A DNA stretch of 34,670 nucleotides, from the NCBI RefSeq assembly GCF_000003605.2, contig NW_003135353.1:1-34670 (forward strand), given 5' to 3'. The DNA is from Saccoglossus kowalevskii (lineage: Eukaryota > Hemichordata > Enteropneusta > Harrimaniidae). The notes under the pieces are model-generated. The model did no database searches and was not told where the DNA came from. It worked only from the letters and a program-made list of their open reading frames with translations. The position numbers and the translations under genes are program-made. Shown one piece after another: positions 23,904-34,511 of the stretch (position 1 is its first letter; every line of letters starts with the position of its first letter).

Positions 23904-24818
23904 TCAGCGGATATTCTTGAAATAACGAGAATGAAAGACTATTACAACTTGCCAATCGAGGCTTTGAACTGTCTGTAATAACGGCTATTTGAATTTCTGA
24001 ACATCTTGATTGAACTTCTACCAAAGCACCGTATCAATATGTCACGCCCTCTGGTGACCAAATGCCTCGGTGACGTAAATGGGAGTAAGGGCGCCATTCG
24101 CAGCGGCCATAATGTTTTGATCTGTGGTCGTCCATCTGTACAAAATAATGTATTCCAGAGATCTGCATAATCCAAATGACGATCGACAATACAACCAATC
24201 AGAGATCTTTTTGGACGACATTGTTTACGTTCATGTACGTCATCCATACGTCACAAAAACGCTTAGTCACTCGAGCTTGCGACACTTAACAACCCAAAAA
24301 TTACTCCAAGGTTGCAAAAGCGGACCGTGCAATCTCACGTTACCTAGTGTGTGATGTCACATAATTCAAACTGAATTAAGTGTATCTGTTTGATAAATGC
24401 TGTGAACGAGAATGAACGCGTGATCACGTGGTTTGTTTTATCCCTGATATGGCGCCAATTTTACGATATAACGATATAAACTATTCTATTGTGACATGAA
24501 TAAAATTACCCCATATATCATAGAAGCAATATTTCGTCTGGCAGTACTAGGCATTTTCTCCGGTTTCAGCCGTGAATGACCTCTTTATTATTATATACTA
24601 CAGTAACTGCGCCAACAAGAAAGAACATGGATGGAATGATGATGATGATATATCTGGATTTCGTGTTCGCCCTGTGTTGATATCTTTTGACCCTGGTTGA
24701 AATATATCGCTAGGTGTCGATCGAATACCAGAAAATAATATCGAAAAATAATAGAAGAACGTTGTTCACATGATAACATTTGATATATTTATGATGTGTG
24801 TCATGTCAATGTCGGTAA
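23904..24818. other. Intergenic stretch with no recognised feature
   Basis: Overlapping open frames on both strands near 24.0-24.35 kb have no recognisable domain and no good splice sites. Confidence 0.4.
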
Positions 24819-24883
24819 TCTGATTGGTCAATACAAGCAGGTTGACATCATCATCACACGACTAGAACTGTTGACCAATCAGA
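24819..24883. repeat. Inverted 13-bp CCAAT-containing repeat
   Basis: tctgattggtcaa (24819-24831) and ttgaccaatcaga (24871-24883) are perfectly complementary, 39 bases apart. Each arm carries a CCAAT box. It may be a short fold-back element or paired NF-Y-type sites. Confidence 0.7.
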
Positions 24884-25032
24884 ATCCAGGATTTACAGTG
24901 AATTATAGGTCATAAGTTCACTTCTACATTTCTAGCAACAAACCTAGACGGACGTGGTAGTGATAACATCATGGATTTAGAAATCAAATGAATAGTTCAA
25001 AACACACAGACCTAAGTATTGTCGTCGGGAAC

Positions 25033-25183
25033 TTAACTTTTCGGTTCTTTGTTTGGTTTGGGGACTGTCGCTGGAGACCGGGGTTTGGGATTCCCAAGTA
25101 GAAAAAGTTCTCGCGTCTCATCGAAGATGGTCGCATAATCATATACGCTTTGTCCGGTCACCCAATCCATTGTCATGCCTTGC
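25033..25183 (-). CDS. Candidate 3' terminal exon of an unidentified minus-strand gene
   Basis: On the minus strand ttacttacacag forms a good acceptor. The following frame reads 49 residues (GMTMDWVTGQ near its start, then YDYATIFDETRELFLLGNPK) to a TAA at 25033-25035. Amino-acid composition looks protein-like and the tail is proline/lysine-rich. I do not recognise the family. A plus-strand frame is also open here and ends at a gtaagt, so the strand is not secure. It begins in a phase that does not fit directly with the candidate exon at 26351-26510. Confidence 0.28.
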
Positions 25184-26350
25184 CTGTGTAAGTAATGTTT
25201 CAGCTTCAAAGTAATTGTCTAATTTTTGTTTTGCGAACCAAATTGAAAATTTACGTCCCGTTTAAGTATACTGAGTCCGGCAGTGGCTTTAAACATCGAT
25301 CACTAGAGTTTCCTTGGAAATAGTTCAGTATTTTTGTTTGTGGTATTTCATCGATGTCGCAAGAAAGTCAGATAAGGCCGCCTAGATCAAAGACGGTAGG
25401 TCATAAATACAATCGTGGATCGTTAATCCGTTATTCGGACGACTAGAGATAAACACTGTTCGAATAAACGAAATACGCGAACTCAAACACGCCGAAAATA
25501 ATTTTGCAACACGTGGTTATTTTGTGGCAAAATGTTTAAAATATTTCGTTCCGAGCCAACCTCGCCGTGTGATAAAAAAGATAATGAACACGTTTTATAG
25601 ATTATGTGTTACGTTTTATGACGCCTAATCTATCAAACTCGTTCATTATCTATTACTGAAACAGTAACGATATTCACAAGTAGCCAACAGGCGAAAAATG
25701 TATTGATTCGAAGACGAGTAACAAATTGGACGTGAATGAAGCACTTCCTTTCAGATTTGTCTACGAGACACACCAACGTCTTGATTTGTTTCCTGAACTG
25801 TCCATCGTAACTCATAGGACTAACCTTTTAGTCACGCAGCCAGTGCTCGTGATGGACGCAAACTTGGAACACGTAGTTTCTGACGTAAAGCTCGTGGCGT
25901 TCATCGTTCATGAAACGGTGGTCTGCCCTGAAAATAAGATGGAGTCTTGAATAGACAGCGGTCGCTAAAATAATATACCTTCCAACTTGGCCGAGTCGTT
26001 TCCACCAATCTTTATTCGCTGTGTTTAGATTTTATAAACGCAAGAAGTTGCATTTAGAAAATGGCCTGGTCGTTTCCACCAATCAGGTAATGTCGCCATT
26101 TGGAGCAGACTCATGGAACTGCAAAATTAAGTGTCGATATTTCACCAAGTTTTTTCAATCAATAATGTAATTATGACGAACCATGTCAACAAACATATAG
26201 TTACTAACGAAACAACCCGGAAAAAAACTCAACAACACACGTATGTCAGCCACTACATTTCAATAATTTCACACTAAAGTGTCAACATTATTATCCTTCA
26301 AACAACCATGTGCATCGAAAAGATTCACGAAGAGAGCCTGGGATACTTAC
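25184..26350. other. Stretch between candidate minus-strand exons
   Basis: An approximate direct repeat, tcgtttccaccaatc, occurs at about 25995 and 26071. I looked for an exon that would join the two candidates in phase and found none. The open frame near 25726-25950 on the plus strand has no recognisable domain. Confidence 0.4.
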
Positions 26351-26510
26351 CATTCGTAAAATGCAAAAAATCGAATAAATACAATGCTTGTTGTTCAGGG
26401 TGTCGATAGTTGACCAACAGACCGGATGTGATCGCGGTGTGGAGCTGCCGCGTAAATGGAACGGCCTGATTGTTTATTCCCATGATACTTTGCGGCATGG
26501 CCAACACCAC
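26351..26510 (-). CDS. Candidate internal exon of an unidentified minus-strand gene
   Basis: Read on the minus strand it lies between an acceptor (gttccag) and a strong donor (aatg|gtaagt). The frame is open for 53 residues, including MPQSIMGINNQAVPFTRQLH and NYRHPEQQALYLFDFLHF. The reading starts in phase 0 and ends in phase 1. The acceptor has little polypyrimidine tract. I do not recognise the family, and a matching upstream or downstream exon could not be joined. Confidence 0.28.
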
Positions 26511-28308
26511 CTGGAACTTCCTGGAACTTTAATCTGTTGTTCGATTTGTATCGAGAACCGCGTTGATTATGTTATTTTTACTATTAGAATCAACACTGAT
26601 ACTAAAAACTTGAATACTGTAAAATGGTTAAGTATTCACTGGGTTTTCATTTGGCTTATTTCGCTGACTGGAAAATGCGCTAAATTAAAATCCATTGAAT
26701 ATGTAAAATTTAGCATAAAACACATTATCTAAATGATAAAACCGTGAATTTAAAACCCACTCAATATGCCTCAGTGAAATTTAAACCCAGTGAAAATTAG
26801 TCATTTTACAGTAACTGTATCAGAGACGAGAGTCGATAGTGAAATAAACACATTATCACAAAAGTCACCAGTGATACATTCCACTTTTATAGAGCAGCCG
26901 TGTCGGTAAAAGCAAAGAAAAAAAAAACGTTTTTCTGAGTATTTATGGTTCTGAAGTCATAATATTCGCGCATGTGACTTCAAAACCGTGTAGAAAGGGC
27001 GTTTCGTATTCTTACCTAGATGTAAACGGCCTTCGAGATTTCGTTGAGAGCTAGCGAGTCGCGAGAATTTGTCTCCTCAAACAGTGTCTCGAGTGAAGTA
27101 TGGATCAATGGCAAAGAAAAGGCTCTTCAAGGAACCTGAAGTCGTGTACGCGAACGTAATCAGAGAAAGTAGTGTCACGTGATTCACGTCACGTGGGTCT
27201 GTTGCAAGCGAGACTGTATAACATTTATTTTTAAAACACAACCTGTTGCATTCTATGTCTGTGACAATTACGTAAACAACTTTGTTGTTAAACATCTTTT
27301 CACGACAGGAAGCTCCCCCGACACTGTGAGCAAAAAAACTGCCCCATGTGTGACGTCGCGTAGGAGTAGTGTAAAAACTGGGCGGGTTCAAGGCGACCGT
27401 GTGTGCATTATTTAAGTCTCGTAGCTCCGAGTCTTACTCTCAACACCGTTTGCGTCTGTATGTCATCCGGACGTACTAGCCGTGTCGGGGTCCCATGCGT
27501 GGCACACGCTGGTTTTCAACACACTGTCGCTTTAAATTGGCACTCGCAACACGATGCATGGGCTAGACAGGATATCAAATACGTGATTGTGCAATTGCGG
27601 TTTTATTAAACTCGTATGGCGATTTTCATTTTCATCTCGTCAGTGGCGTAATTGTTGTGCTGAAAATATGTGTTTTAAAAACCTCATTATGACGTTACAC
27701 TGCAGTACTTTGTAATAGTTTACTCGTTTAGACGGGTAATAACAGGCGTAAGTGCAGTAATCAACACGTTTTATAATACATATATATTTGTAGTTTACGC
27801 GTAATCTGCGTTTCTCAAATACATACAAGCACAAACCAGCGAACGGAGTGTATGGTACAGTTTGGCAACGCAACTTGGTTATGCCGCACATACATTTTCG
27901 TCGAAAGGCTCGTGTTACATAACTGTGATAGGAGTCAAAGCATAGAAGTGCACAGTAAAACAGGAAATTACCCACGTACCTCAAGGATGCTAGTAATTGA
28001 CTTGTAGTGAGAGAAGCCAGGAGTGATTTGATGTGAAAGAAACACCCTCATTTATGGCTTTATAAAAAGTCCGTCAATTGATCTCTCTCGCAAGGCCGTA
28101 ATTCAACAATGTAATGTCTCGTACAATTACTGTCATGGCATGGCAGTCAGAAACTGCAGCCATGGACATTCCATCCATCAATTGCAGAGTCGTACACAAT
28201 GTGCATGGTCGAATTGTTGAGCGCCACCTACCACGCCAATCCGTATATAAGAACAATCTTCGAATAATTATTAGTGCATTTGATATTTGTAACTATATTA
28301 AAACTGAC
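26511..28308. other. Intergenic stretch with no firm feature
   Basis: A minus-strand frame before a gtaaga donor near 27015 contains LFEETNSRDSLALNEISK but ends in an in-frame stop at the donor, so it was not called. Paired CACGTG boxes occur at about 27176-27195. Confidence 0.35.
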
Positions 28309-28381
28309 GTCTTATTATGCAATATACATTTCGATAACGTGATTTGTGGAAATCTTTTGTCACATGGTTTGTGAGATAATC
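28309..28381 (+). repeat. Left arm of a 73-bp near-perfect inverted repeat
   Basis: This arm starts gtcttattatgcaatataca and ends gtttgtgagataatc. Its reverse complement occurs at 29248-29320 with a single mismatch (c versus a near base 28362). Similarity stops abruptly at both ends. Confidence 0.95.
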
Positions 28382-29247
28382 CCCGTTCAGCCGGCAAAAA
28401 ACAATTGACAAATCGATTGACAAACCCAATCCACGTCAATAGGAGCGCCCCCTTTCCGAATATGAGTCTATATGCCCCATGAAACCTACACACGAAACAT
28501 CGTGACAGCAACCGCTCTGTAATTATTTTAATTACAGATTACCAGTCAGATATGTCAACCAATAAATTAAAAGAAGAATAAATCCCAGAAAAATGGCATT
28601 ACTCCAATAACTAAGCAAAATATTTGAAATTAGGCACTATAAAGTCGATCGCATGTCATTTAAGTTGGTGCAACTGAAAATATTCACAAATTTCTTGCAT
28701 AACTTTTGGTTAGAAAACTGTACCTTCTCTCTTTTGTGGGCCTTGTAATATGTGCACCTAATTTATTGCAAATAAGAACACGATAATGATAAGAAAAACG
28801 GTATCGGGGCTTCAAGATAAACGGGGCGTCACCCTCTTTCTAAAACGGCGAGTTCGTCGCATTGCGACGGGGGACGGCGTCACATACAACCGCGTATAGT
28901 TCTAAAACAACATTAAACCTTAACAGTCAAATACAGCTTCTAAGTACGATGATTGAATGTTCCTCTTTAATATTGACAAGAAAGGTACATTCAGTGTATA
29001 CAATATAGTTGATTTGTTAAGATATTCATATCTCACATTCAATGAAAGTTGTGTCGGGTATTGTGCATCCGAATTCTGCACAGTTTTGAGAATACTTGAA
29101 TACTGTTCATGCCATATTCATGCCACCTAAATCCACCAGCAACTCCCAGTTTTCAAATGACTCACCCCTATTAACATTACTACAAACCTGCCAATCATTT
29201 GCGGCAGTGTTGACAAATGCGTGTAATTCACAAAAATAAGAAAATAA
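28382..29247. other. 866-bp interior between the inverted repeat arms
   Basis: AT-rich sequence with no open frame long enough for a transposase and no recognisable domain. It includes a short palindrome (ctgtaatt/aattacag near 28516-28536). If the arms are transposon ends this is a non-autonomous element. Confidence 0.5.
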
Positions 29248-29320
29248 GATTATCTCACAAACCATTTGACAAAAGATTTCCACAAATCACGTTATCGAAA
29301 TGTATATTGCATAATAAGAC
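29248..29320 (-). repeat. Right arm of the 73-bp inverted repeat
   Basis: It is complementary to 28309-28381 at 72 of 73 positions. The bases flanking the two arms (aaaactgac on the left, tgcgtaaca on the right) do not show an obvious target-site duplication. Confidence 0.95.
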
Positions 29321-30463
29321 TGCGTAACAACCCAATGATAAAACGTAATTGCATTGGGTAAACTCAATTAACGGTTGTTAAGGCGAGCACCGCTGCTTTG
29401 GACATTTGAAAACAAAATATACAAATGAGGTAGCATTCAGATTGATAATTTGATTAAAATCTTAAATCACATGCAACGTTAAATAATAATTTGTATTCAT
29501 ATTAAAACGCACATATATAGATAGGCACAGACGATTGTGGTTATTCTCACGAGAAAACCCGCGTAAGCTCTTCAGCGACCCCGATTGGGGTCAATACACG
29601 TCCTAAAACCACCATCTTGGGTCGACCTTATTTGTGTATCGTTCACACCTAGCAGAGAACACGCCCCCGTCTATAGGACTCATACCTCATCACGTCCGTT
29701 ACCGACAATATGCCACATGTAAATACCGTATATTTTCAATAGATCTGGCCGCACCGGGCCTCGCCTCCTCGTAAATATCAAATCCAATACCACGAGACAC
29801 TATTTTCTTTCTTTCTGGTCTCAACAAGTATAATGAGCTGCTGCAATCCCATTGTGTTGGGGCTCTCGTCGAGATACTTATAAAATGTTATTAATAATTT
29901 CACGAGGTTGGGTACCCGGTAAACAGCGCAGTTGAAGAAATAAAAAGCGCTAAGCAGAACGTATATGCACATTTTAATAACACTTCAATTATTTCCCCTA
30001 GGGGGATTCCTTGCATTTAAATGTTTATGGTCGTTTTACTTTGAATGTTTCCTTTGTATTCGCGTCATTTGTTTTCACAAAAGCCGTTATTGGCCACAAT
30101 ATAGTGATTGTATATTGAGAGTGAAAAAATGCAGCAGATTGCCTTGCTCTAACATCTATATTAAATAAAGCTTAACTAAATATTGCCACAATAATATTTT
30201 TATTTTATTTTATTTTGCGAATGTAACATCGAATGATAAGTTTCACGATTCTTGTGTGTACTAGTAGCCTCGAACCCATGAAGTTGCGCGTTCTCTGGCG
30301 ATAACGAACTGCGCAGAACAGAACACATTCCGTCGCGTGACACGCACATAGAAACAAACATTCCACATAGTGTGTTGTAAAATACTTGTAGCCGCAACAC
30401 GTTGCGTCCATGCCTTCGCACCATGTCCACGGCGTCTAATTTCCTCTTGCCTCATTCCCGCAG
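29321..30463. other. Intergenic stretch and presumed 5' region or intron of the arrestin gene
   Basis: No exon is supported. A short (tattt)n run lies at about 30196-30215. The final bases, tcattcccgcag, form a good splice acceptor at 30463, so part of this stretch is probably an intron following an unseen 5' exon. Confidence 0.45.
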
Positions 30464-30746
30464 ATGACAGAGTACATGTTACGAGGAACGATGGAGCTTC
30501 CCGAGCGATTCGAGTTCGATTTCGATCGTCCGACTCCTGTCTACCGTGCGGGCGAGATTGTCTCTGGGCGGCTGATAGTTGATGTCGCCTCTGCATTGCC
30601 TCTGCGAACACTTCACGTCGTCATGCGGGGAGAATCCTACGTTGAATGGGAAGAAGATGATACAGAATCAGGCAAAACAGAGGCACGGATTATAAAGGAC
30701 AAAAGCGAAATAATAAACTTGAAAAGAATCATCATGGGTAGAACAG
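30464..30746 (+). CDS. Alpha-arrestin (ARRDC-like), first recognisable coding exon
   Basis: Alpha-arrestins are cytosolic adaptors that link membrane proteins to NEDD4-type ubiquitin ligases and trafficking. The exon encodes 94 residues and ends in phase 1 at acag|gtaagc. The arrestin N-terminal signature is clear: FEFDFDRPTPVYRAGEIVSG near residues 16-35, then a beta-strand-like LPLRTLHVVMRGESYVEW block. A strong acceptor (tcattcccgcag) abuts the first ATG, so either translation starts here (or at the ATG at 30491, MELPER) after a 5' UTR intron, or an upstream coding exon exists. The remaining arrestin domains and the C-terminal PPxY motifs were not found in the following 3.9 kb, so the gene is partial here and its next exon probably lies beyond the window. 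Confidence 0.85.
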
Positions 30747-33302
30747 GTAAGCATAAATTCTAAATTAGAATATATTGCAAATACAATGAACGTTCCTGTA
30801 ATACTGTTCGTATAATGTTACCCATGTGCACCGGGAAGACCGCGCAGCACTCTTACGGAGCAATGATATACGTGTTTCAATTTCACCTTTCTGGATATAA
30901 AAAAAATGTCAAAGCTGGTACTAAAACATGAGCCGTTAATCCCCGGACATAATCCGTAATAATAATCACGTGCATATTTGTTCCGTTTTCACATGTCATT
31001 ATTTAAATCCTCTCAGTGATAAAAAAAATATCACACTTTACAATAAATCAAATCTGCCCTCTGGAAAATAAGACGGATGAGGTGCAAAGAAAGAAAGAAA
31101 AAAAACGTACGTATGCACTGAGATGTCATCAGCCGATATTATTGAGCACCACCTCGACAAATATATCCCCGTATATCACCCAAACATGACCTCATTCGTG
31201 TTAAAATGCGAGAAAGAACGAAGAGTAGATTTGTATTCATCGTCAATTGAAGAGTGTATAATTGGCGTGTTTCATCCTATCAATGATACTGAAGATATAC
31301 TGATGATTTCGCCAGCGTTATTCTTGTCACGCATTTCTAAAACGAGCCATACGGCATTGTACCCGTCTTTGAACTTCCAACAACCTGTACAAATCTCGCT
31401 TTAAAAAAAATCCTCAGGGTCACTCGAGCGATTACCTCTTTAGAATTTGAGAATATCAGCGTGTTTGTAATATCATCTTCCCGCGTAAATTATATGTAAC
31501 AAATCATCGTATTTTTCATCGAGCGAGTGTAATATTTCTCGATCGACTGACCGCGGCGATAAAAGAACGCCGCGAAGCTGTAATAGCGATAATCCTCAAT
31601 TGGAAATTCACATCATCGTTTGCAAGCGGAGAGATGTATTGGTTAATGGAACCATTACATAGGTTATTGTCAGATTAATAAAGACCACGATCGCTGCTTC
31701 AATACGTACTTGAAAGGCTGTGCTTTCAGTGTGAAAGTAATCCCGTGTCTGCTATGCTAACTGTAAATCTACCAGGGGTAAAGAACACACACTAACCAAT
31801 GCACTCAGACAAGAACGAACAACACAGTATCGGTCTATTTATAAAACATCGACACGTTTCATAGACATAATGGACGCATATTTATAGTGAACATGGGAAT
31901 TTCACTTGCTGCCATAATGTCCATTTAACATTTGTATTGTAAATGTGCCTGTTTATAATTATTGACGTATGTTGATTCGGTTCGACTACTTGTGATAGAA
32001 AGGCGTGTGGAGACATACATTCACATATAAAACACTGTCCGTCAGGGACGGCGATACAACAAGCGGGCAATTAAAAAAAGCACAATGACTATATTGCAGC
32101 TCACACGACCTTTCTGATGGGGGGGGGGGGTAGGAATTCTCTCACACCTTTTTAACTGTTAGAAATGAACTAATAACTCAACGCTTGAACTTCTCAGAGG
32201 AAGAAATAGATGCATTCCTTGCGCGACCACCTGTGATTTCCTTGTATTGTAGGTGCGGAGGCGACTTGCAGGTATAATACCACAAAGTATTCCACAATTC
32301 TGGACGAGCCGTACGGGGTTAGAAACAACGCAAACTCGCTAAAATCGGACGGAAAAACAACTGCAGCTGCGAATGCCGAGTAATAATATATGGGCAACCA
32401 AACTGGCATTTTACATTTTCAGATTCGCCGAGCGGCAGCGAAAATTCTATCATAAGTAGTTGTAGTAGTTGAAACTTCGTTCGTTTTCAAATTATATCAC
32501 TTTGTGGAGACTTATTTTCTCTGTAAAATGAGTTTTCCTTCCATCGTTTTGAATTATTGTATTTATATCCTAAATTCACATTTACTCTGAAATATGTGCT
32601 GATAATCTAAAAAAAAATGACCCATTCCAGAAGAACGTCCCAAATAGGTTATTTCTATATAGTGCCTTCCCTGGGCGTACTGTCGTCGTACGTTCGACCA
32701 AATACTAGTAAGTCAACTCGAACGCACAAAAAACTACTTTTTGGTTGATATACGATTTATTTTATGTGTACATGTGTCCTTAGTAAGTTCATTTATCGCC
32801 AAAGTATCATAATTTGATACTGGTCATCGACAACGATCTACATTTACGGGAAAACAAGCGAAGTAACAACGACAACAGACCGGAACTGCATAATCCGCAT
32901 GCATGATATACTAGTACTATAATAACGCTTAGTGATATCTGACTTGACACGTACTCTGCAGAACTGTTGCAAATCAATCTAAGCTGCCTCTTGCAGCCAT
33001 CTATACATGTTTCAAAATGAACAAGCTCCAATGATGACGTGAAACTACTGAAACGTTACCTTGGCAACGTGTTAGTGTAATTCTCCCTATTTTGCAAACT
33101 GACCCGACGCTATCTAGGATCGAAAAAAGGATTTCAGACCGCACTAAGCTGTAGTTTAATATATACCAGTAGCGTAGTTAACGAATGTAGCCGTTTCCAG
33201 CGTATGTATTTATTTTTTGTGTCACATTGTGAAGATGTTTTTTTATAGATTTGTCTCTCCCTCTCCTCGTCGAAGCTTCAAAATAAGTTTACTAATTACT
33301 TG
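30747..33302. other. Presumed intron of the arrestin gene; no other feature recognised
   Basis: AT-rich sequence with an 11-12 base G-run at about 32119-32130. The open frame at 31123-31404 (93 residues) has no recognisable domain or flanking splice sites and is not called. Confidence 0.4.
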
Positions 33303-33389
33303 TTACCCCAACTGCCTCCGTATGTTTTCTCCGAAAAATAGTTTTCGGTAGCGAAACGATAAAAACAGCGACGGAGGCAGCTGGGGTAA
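33303..33389. repeat. 87-bp hairpin with 19-bp stem (one mismatch)
   Basis: Arms 33303-33321 (ttaccccaactgcctccgt) and 33371-33389 pair at 18 of 19 positions. Past a small internal loop, tgtttt pairs with aaaaca. The top holds a second 7-bp hairpin (ccgaaaa/ttttcgg). It could be a very short fold-back element or a structured transcript. Confidence 0.85.
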
Positions 33390-33910
33390 ACACTTGTATG
33401 AGTCAAACGAGCTTAGGGCTTGATTATTCATTTGTTGTTCTCAAATTAATTGATCTTAACAGCGTATTAATCGTTTTTTGTTTGTTTTGTTTCCCAAATA
33501 CAAAATGCGCTTTTATATAACACGCACGTTTCCTTTTGCGGACCCTCAACATGACATGCGAGGTGTCATGAGAGTACAAGTACACTTTCACGCATATACA
33601 TAATCCCTTTTCTCGTTAAATAAAACGTATAAGTGGCAACTACGGACTACGGGTATTTGTCAGACGGTGCGTAAATTATTCTGAATGTGCGTAGATAGAG
33701 ACCTTTCATACATGTCATGTGACACGCAGTGAATAAGCTCGTCTTTTTCCGTTTCGTTGACAACAAAATACTAACGAAAACCGCGAGGACTAGCTGACAT
33801 TATTAAAATTGGCAATGTAGGCGTAGGCTCTGAATAAAACTAATTCTCCTGCCTCTTTACTGTAATACTCGTATTTCACTGGCGCGCATACAGTTTTCGA
33901 TGGGTCGAAA

Positions 33911-33955
33911 GTTAGCGCTACGTTGAGCTTGCGTGTCATCTCACGCAGCGCTAAC
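33911..33955. repeat. Bulged hairpin with 9-bp and 5-bp stems
   Basis: gttagcgct (33911-33919) pairs with agcgctaac (33947-33955). Inside it gcgtg pairs with cacgc around a 6-base loop, with an 11-base bulge on the left arm. No function is evident. Confidence 0.6.
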
Positions 33956-34135
33956 GTAAATCAGCGTTGCTTGTGGTGAATTATTTTCTCAATAGCAGTT
34001 AACGTTTCCGTTCGAATTAGGTGTAGTTCTCGTTTCGACATCAGTATTGTTTCTGGATTTCATTTCATGACTACATGTTTATTCTTAGATTAACAAAAAC
34101 AAGACACTTATTATGACACGTAATCGTAGGCAGCA

Positions 34136-34267
34136 ATGAAGCCCGCCGCACACCGTCCCCTGGGACGCGACTGTTGTGTTGCTGATGGCGGCCTGCAACG
34201 CGACAGAGCTAATGAGTTTTTCCGTCGCGTAGCAGATTCCGAGTATGTTCAGTTTTATCAAGACTGA
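34136..34267 (+). CDS. Small CpG-rich ORF, 43 residues, unassigned
   Basis: The frame runs from ATG (34136) to TGA (34265-34267). It includes GRDCCVADGGLQRDR and ANEFFRRVADSEYVQFYQD, with GC-rich codons unlike the surrounding AT-rich DNA. A possible acceptor (tcgtaggcag) lies just before the ATG. It is a short independent ORF, an exon fragment or chance. The family is unknown. Confidence 0.22.
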   Translation: MKPAAHRPLGRDCCVADGGLQRDRANEFFRRVADSEYVQFYQD

Positions 34268-34479
34268 CCCAACCGTGGCAATTTTATAGTTTTCTTTCTT
34301 AAATCGTGGTTCGAAGCGAAATTACCGCGATTGGTCGATTCTGCGGCATACCTATTGCTATTACTTAATTATTAATGATATGCAGTGATGTTATGGAAAC
34401 CGGGAGTGGGACACTTTCGAAAGAGGAAAGTACGCGTGCGCTTGCGCAAAATATACCACGCGTCTGTCCACGCGCGAGT

Positions 34480-34487
34480 TATATATA
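34480..34487 (+). promoter_or_regulatory. TATA-box-like motif
   Basis: TATATATA followed by g lies 25-32 bases upstream of an ATG at 34512. The gap to that ATG would leave almost no 5' leader if this is the true TATA box, so either the leader is very short or a later ATG is used. AT-rich DNA makes chance matches common. Confidence 0.25.
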
Positions 34488-34511
34488 GTTGCGTGGAACA
34501 GATCAGACAAA

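Noticed and set aside
27016-27110. Minus-strand open segment reading LFEETNSRDSLALNEISK before a gtaaga donor
   Set aside because: The frame hits a TAG exactly at the donor and the alternative donor (gtttac) is poor, so no coherent exon can be proposed.
27977-28048. Possible minus-strand first exon (MRVFLSHQITPG...) ending at gtacgt
   Set aside because: Only 24 codons, with a weak donor and a TATAAA too close to the ATG to act as its promoter; not distinguishable from chance.
30261-30611. Minus-strand ORF overlapping the arrestin exon
   Set aside because: It is antisense to a well-supported plus-strand arrestin exon and has an arginine-rich low-complexity composition typical of shadow frames.
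31123-31404. 93-residue plus-strand ORF after the arrestin exon
   Set aside because: It does not resemble the rest of an arrestin domain, has no acceptor at its start and no known family signature.
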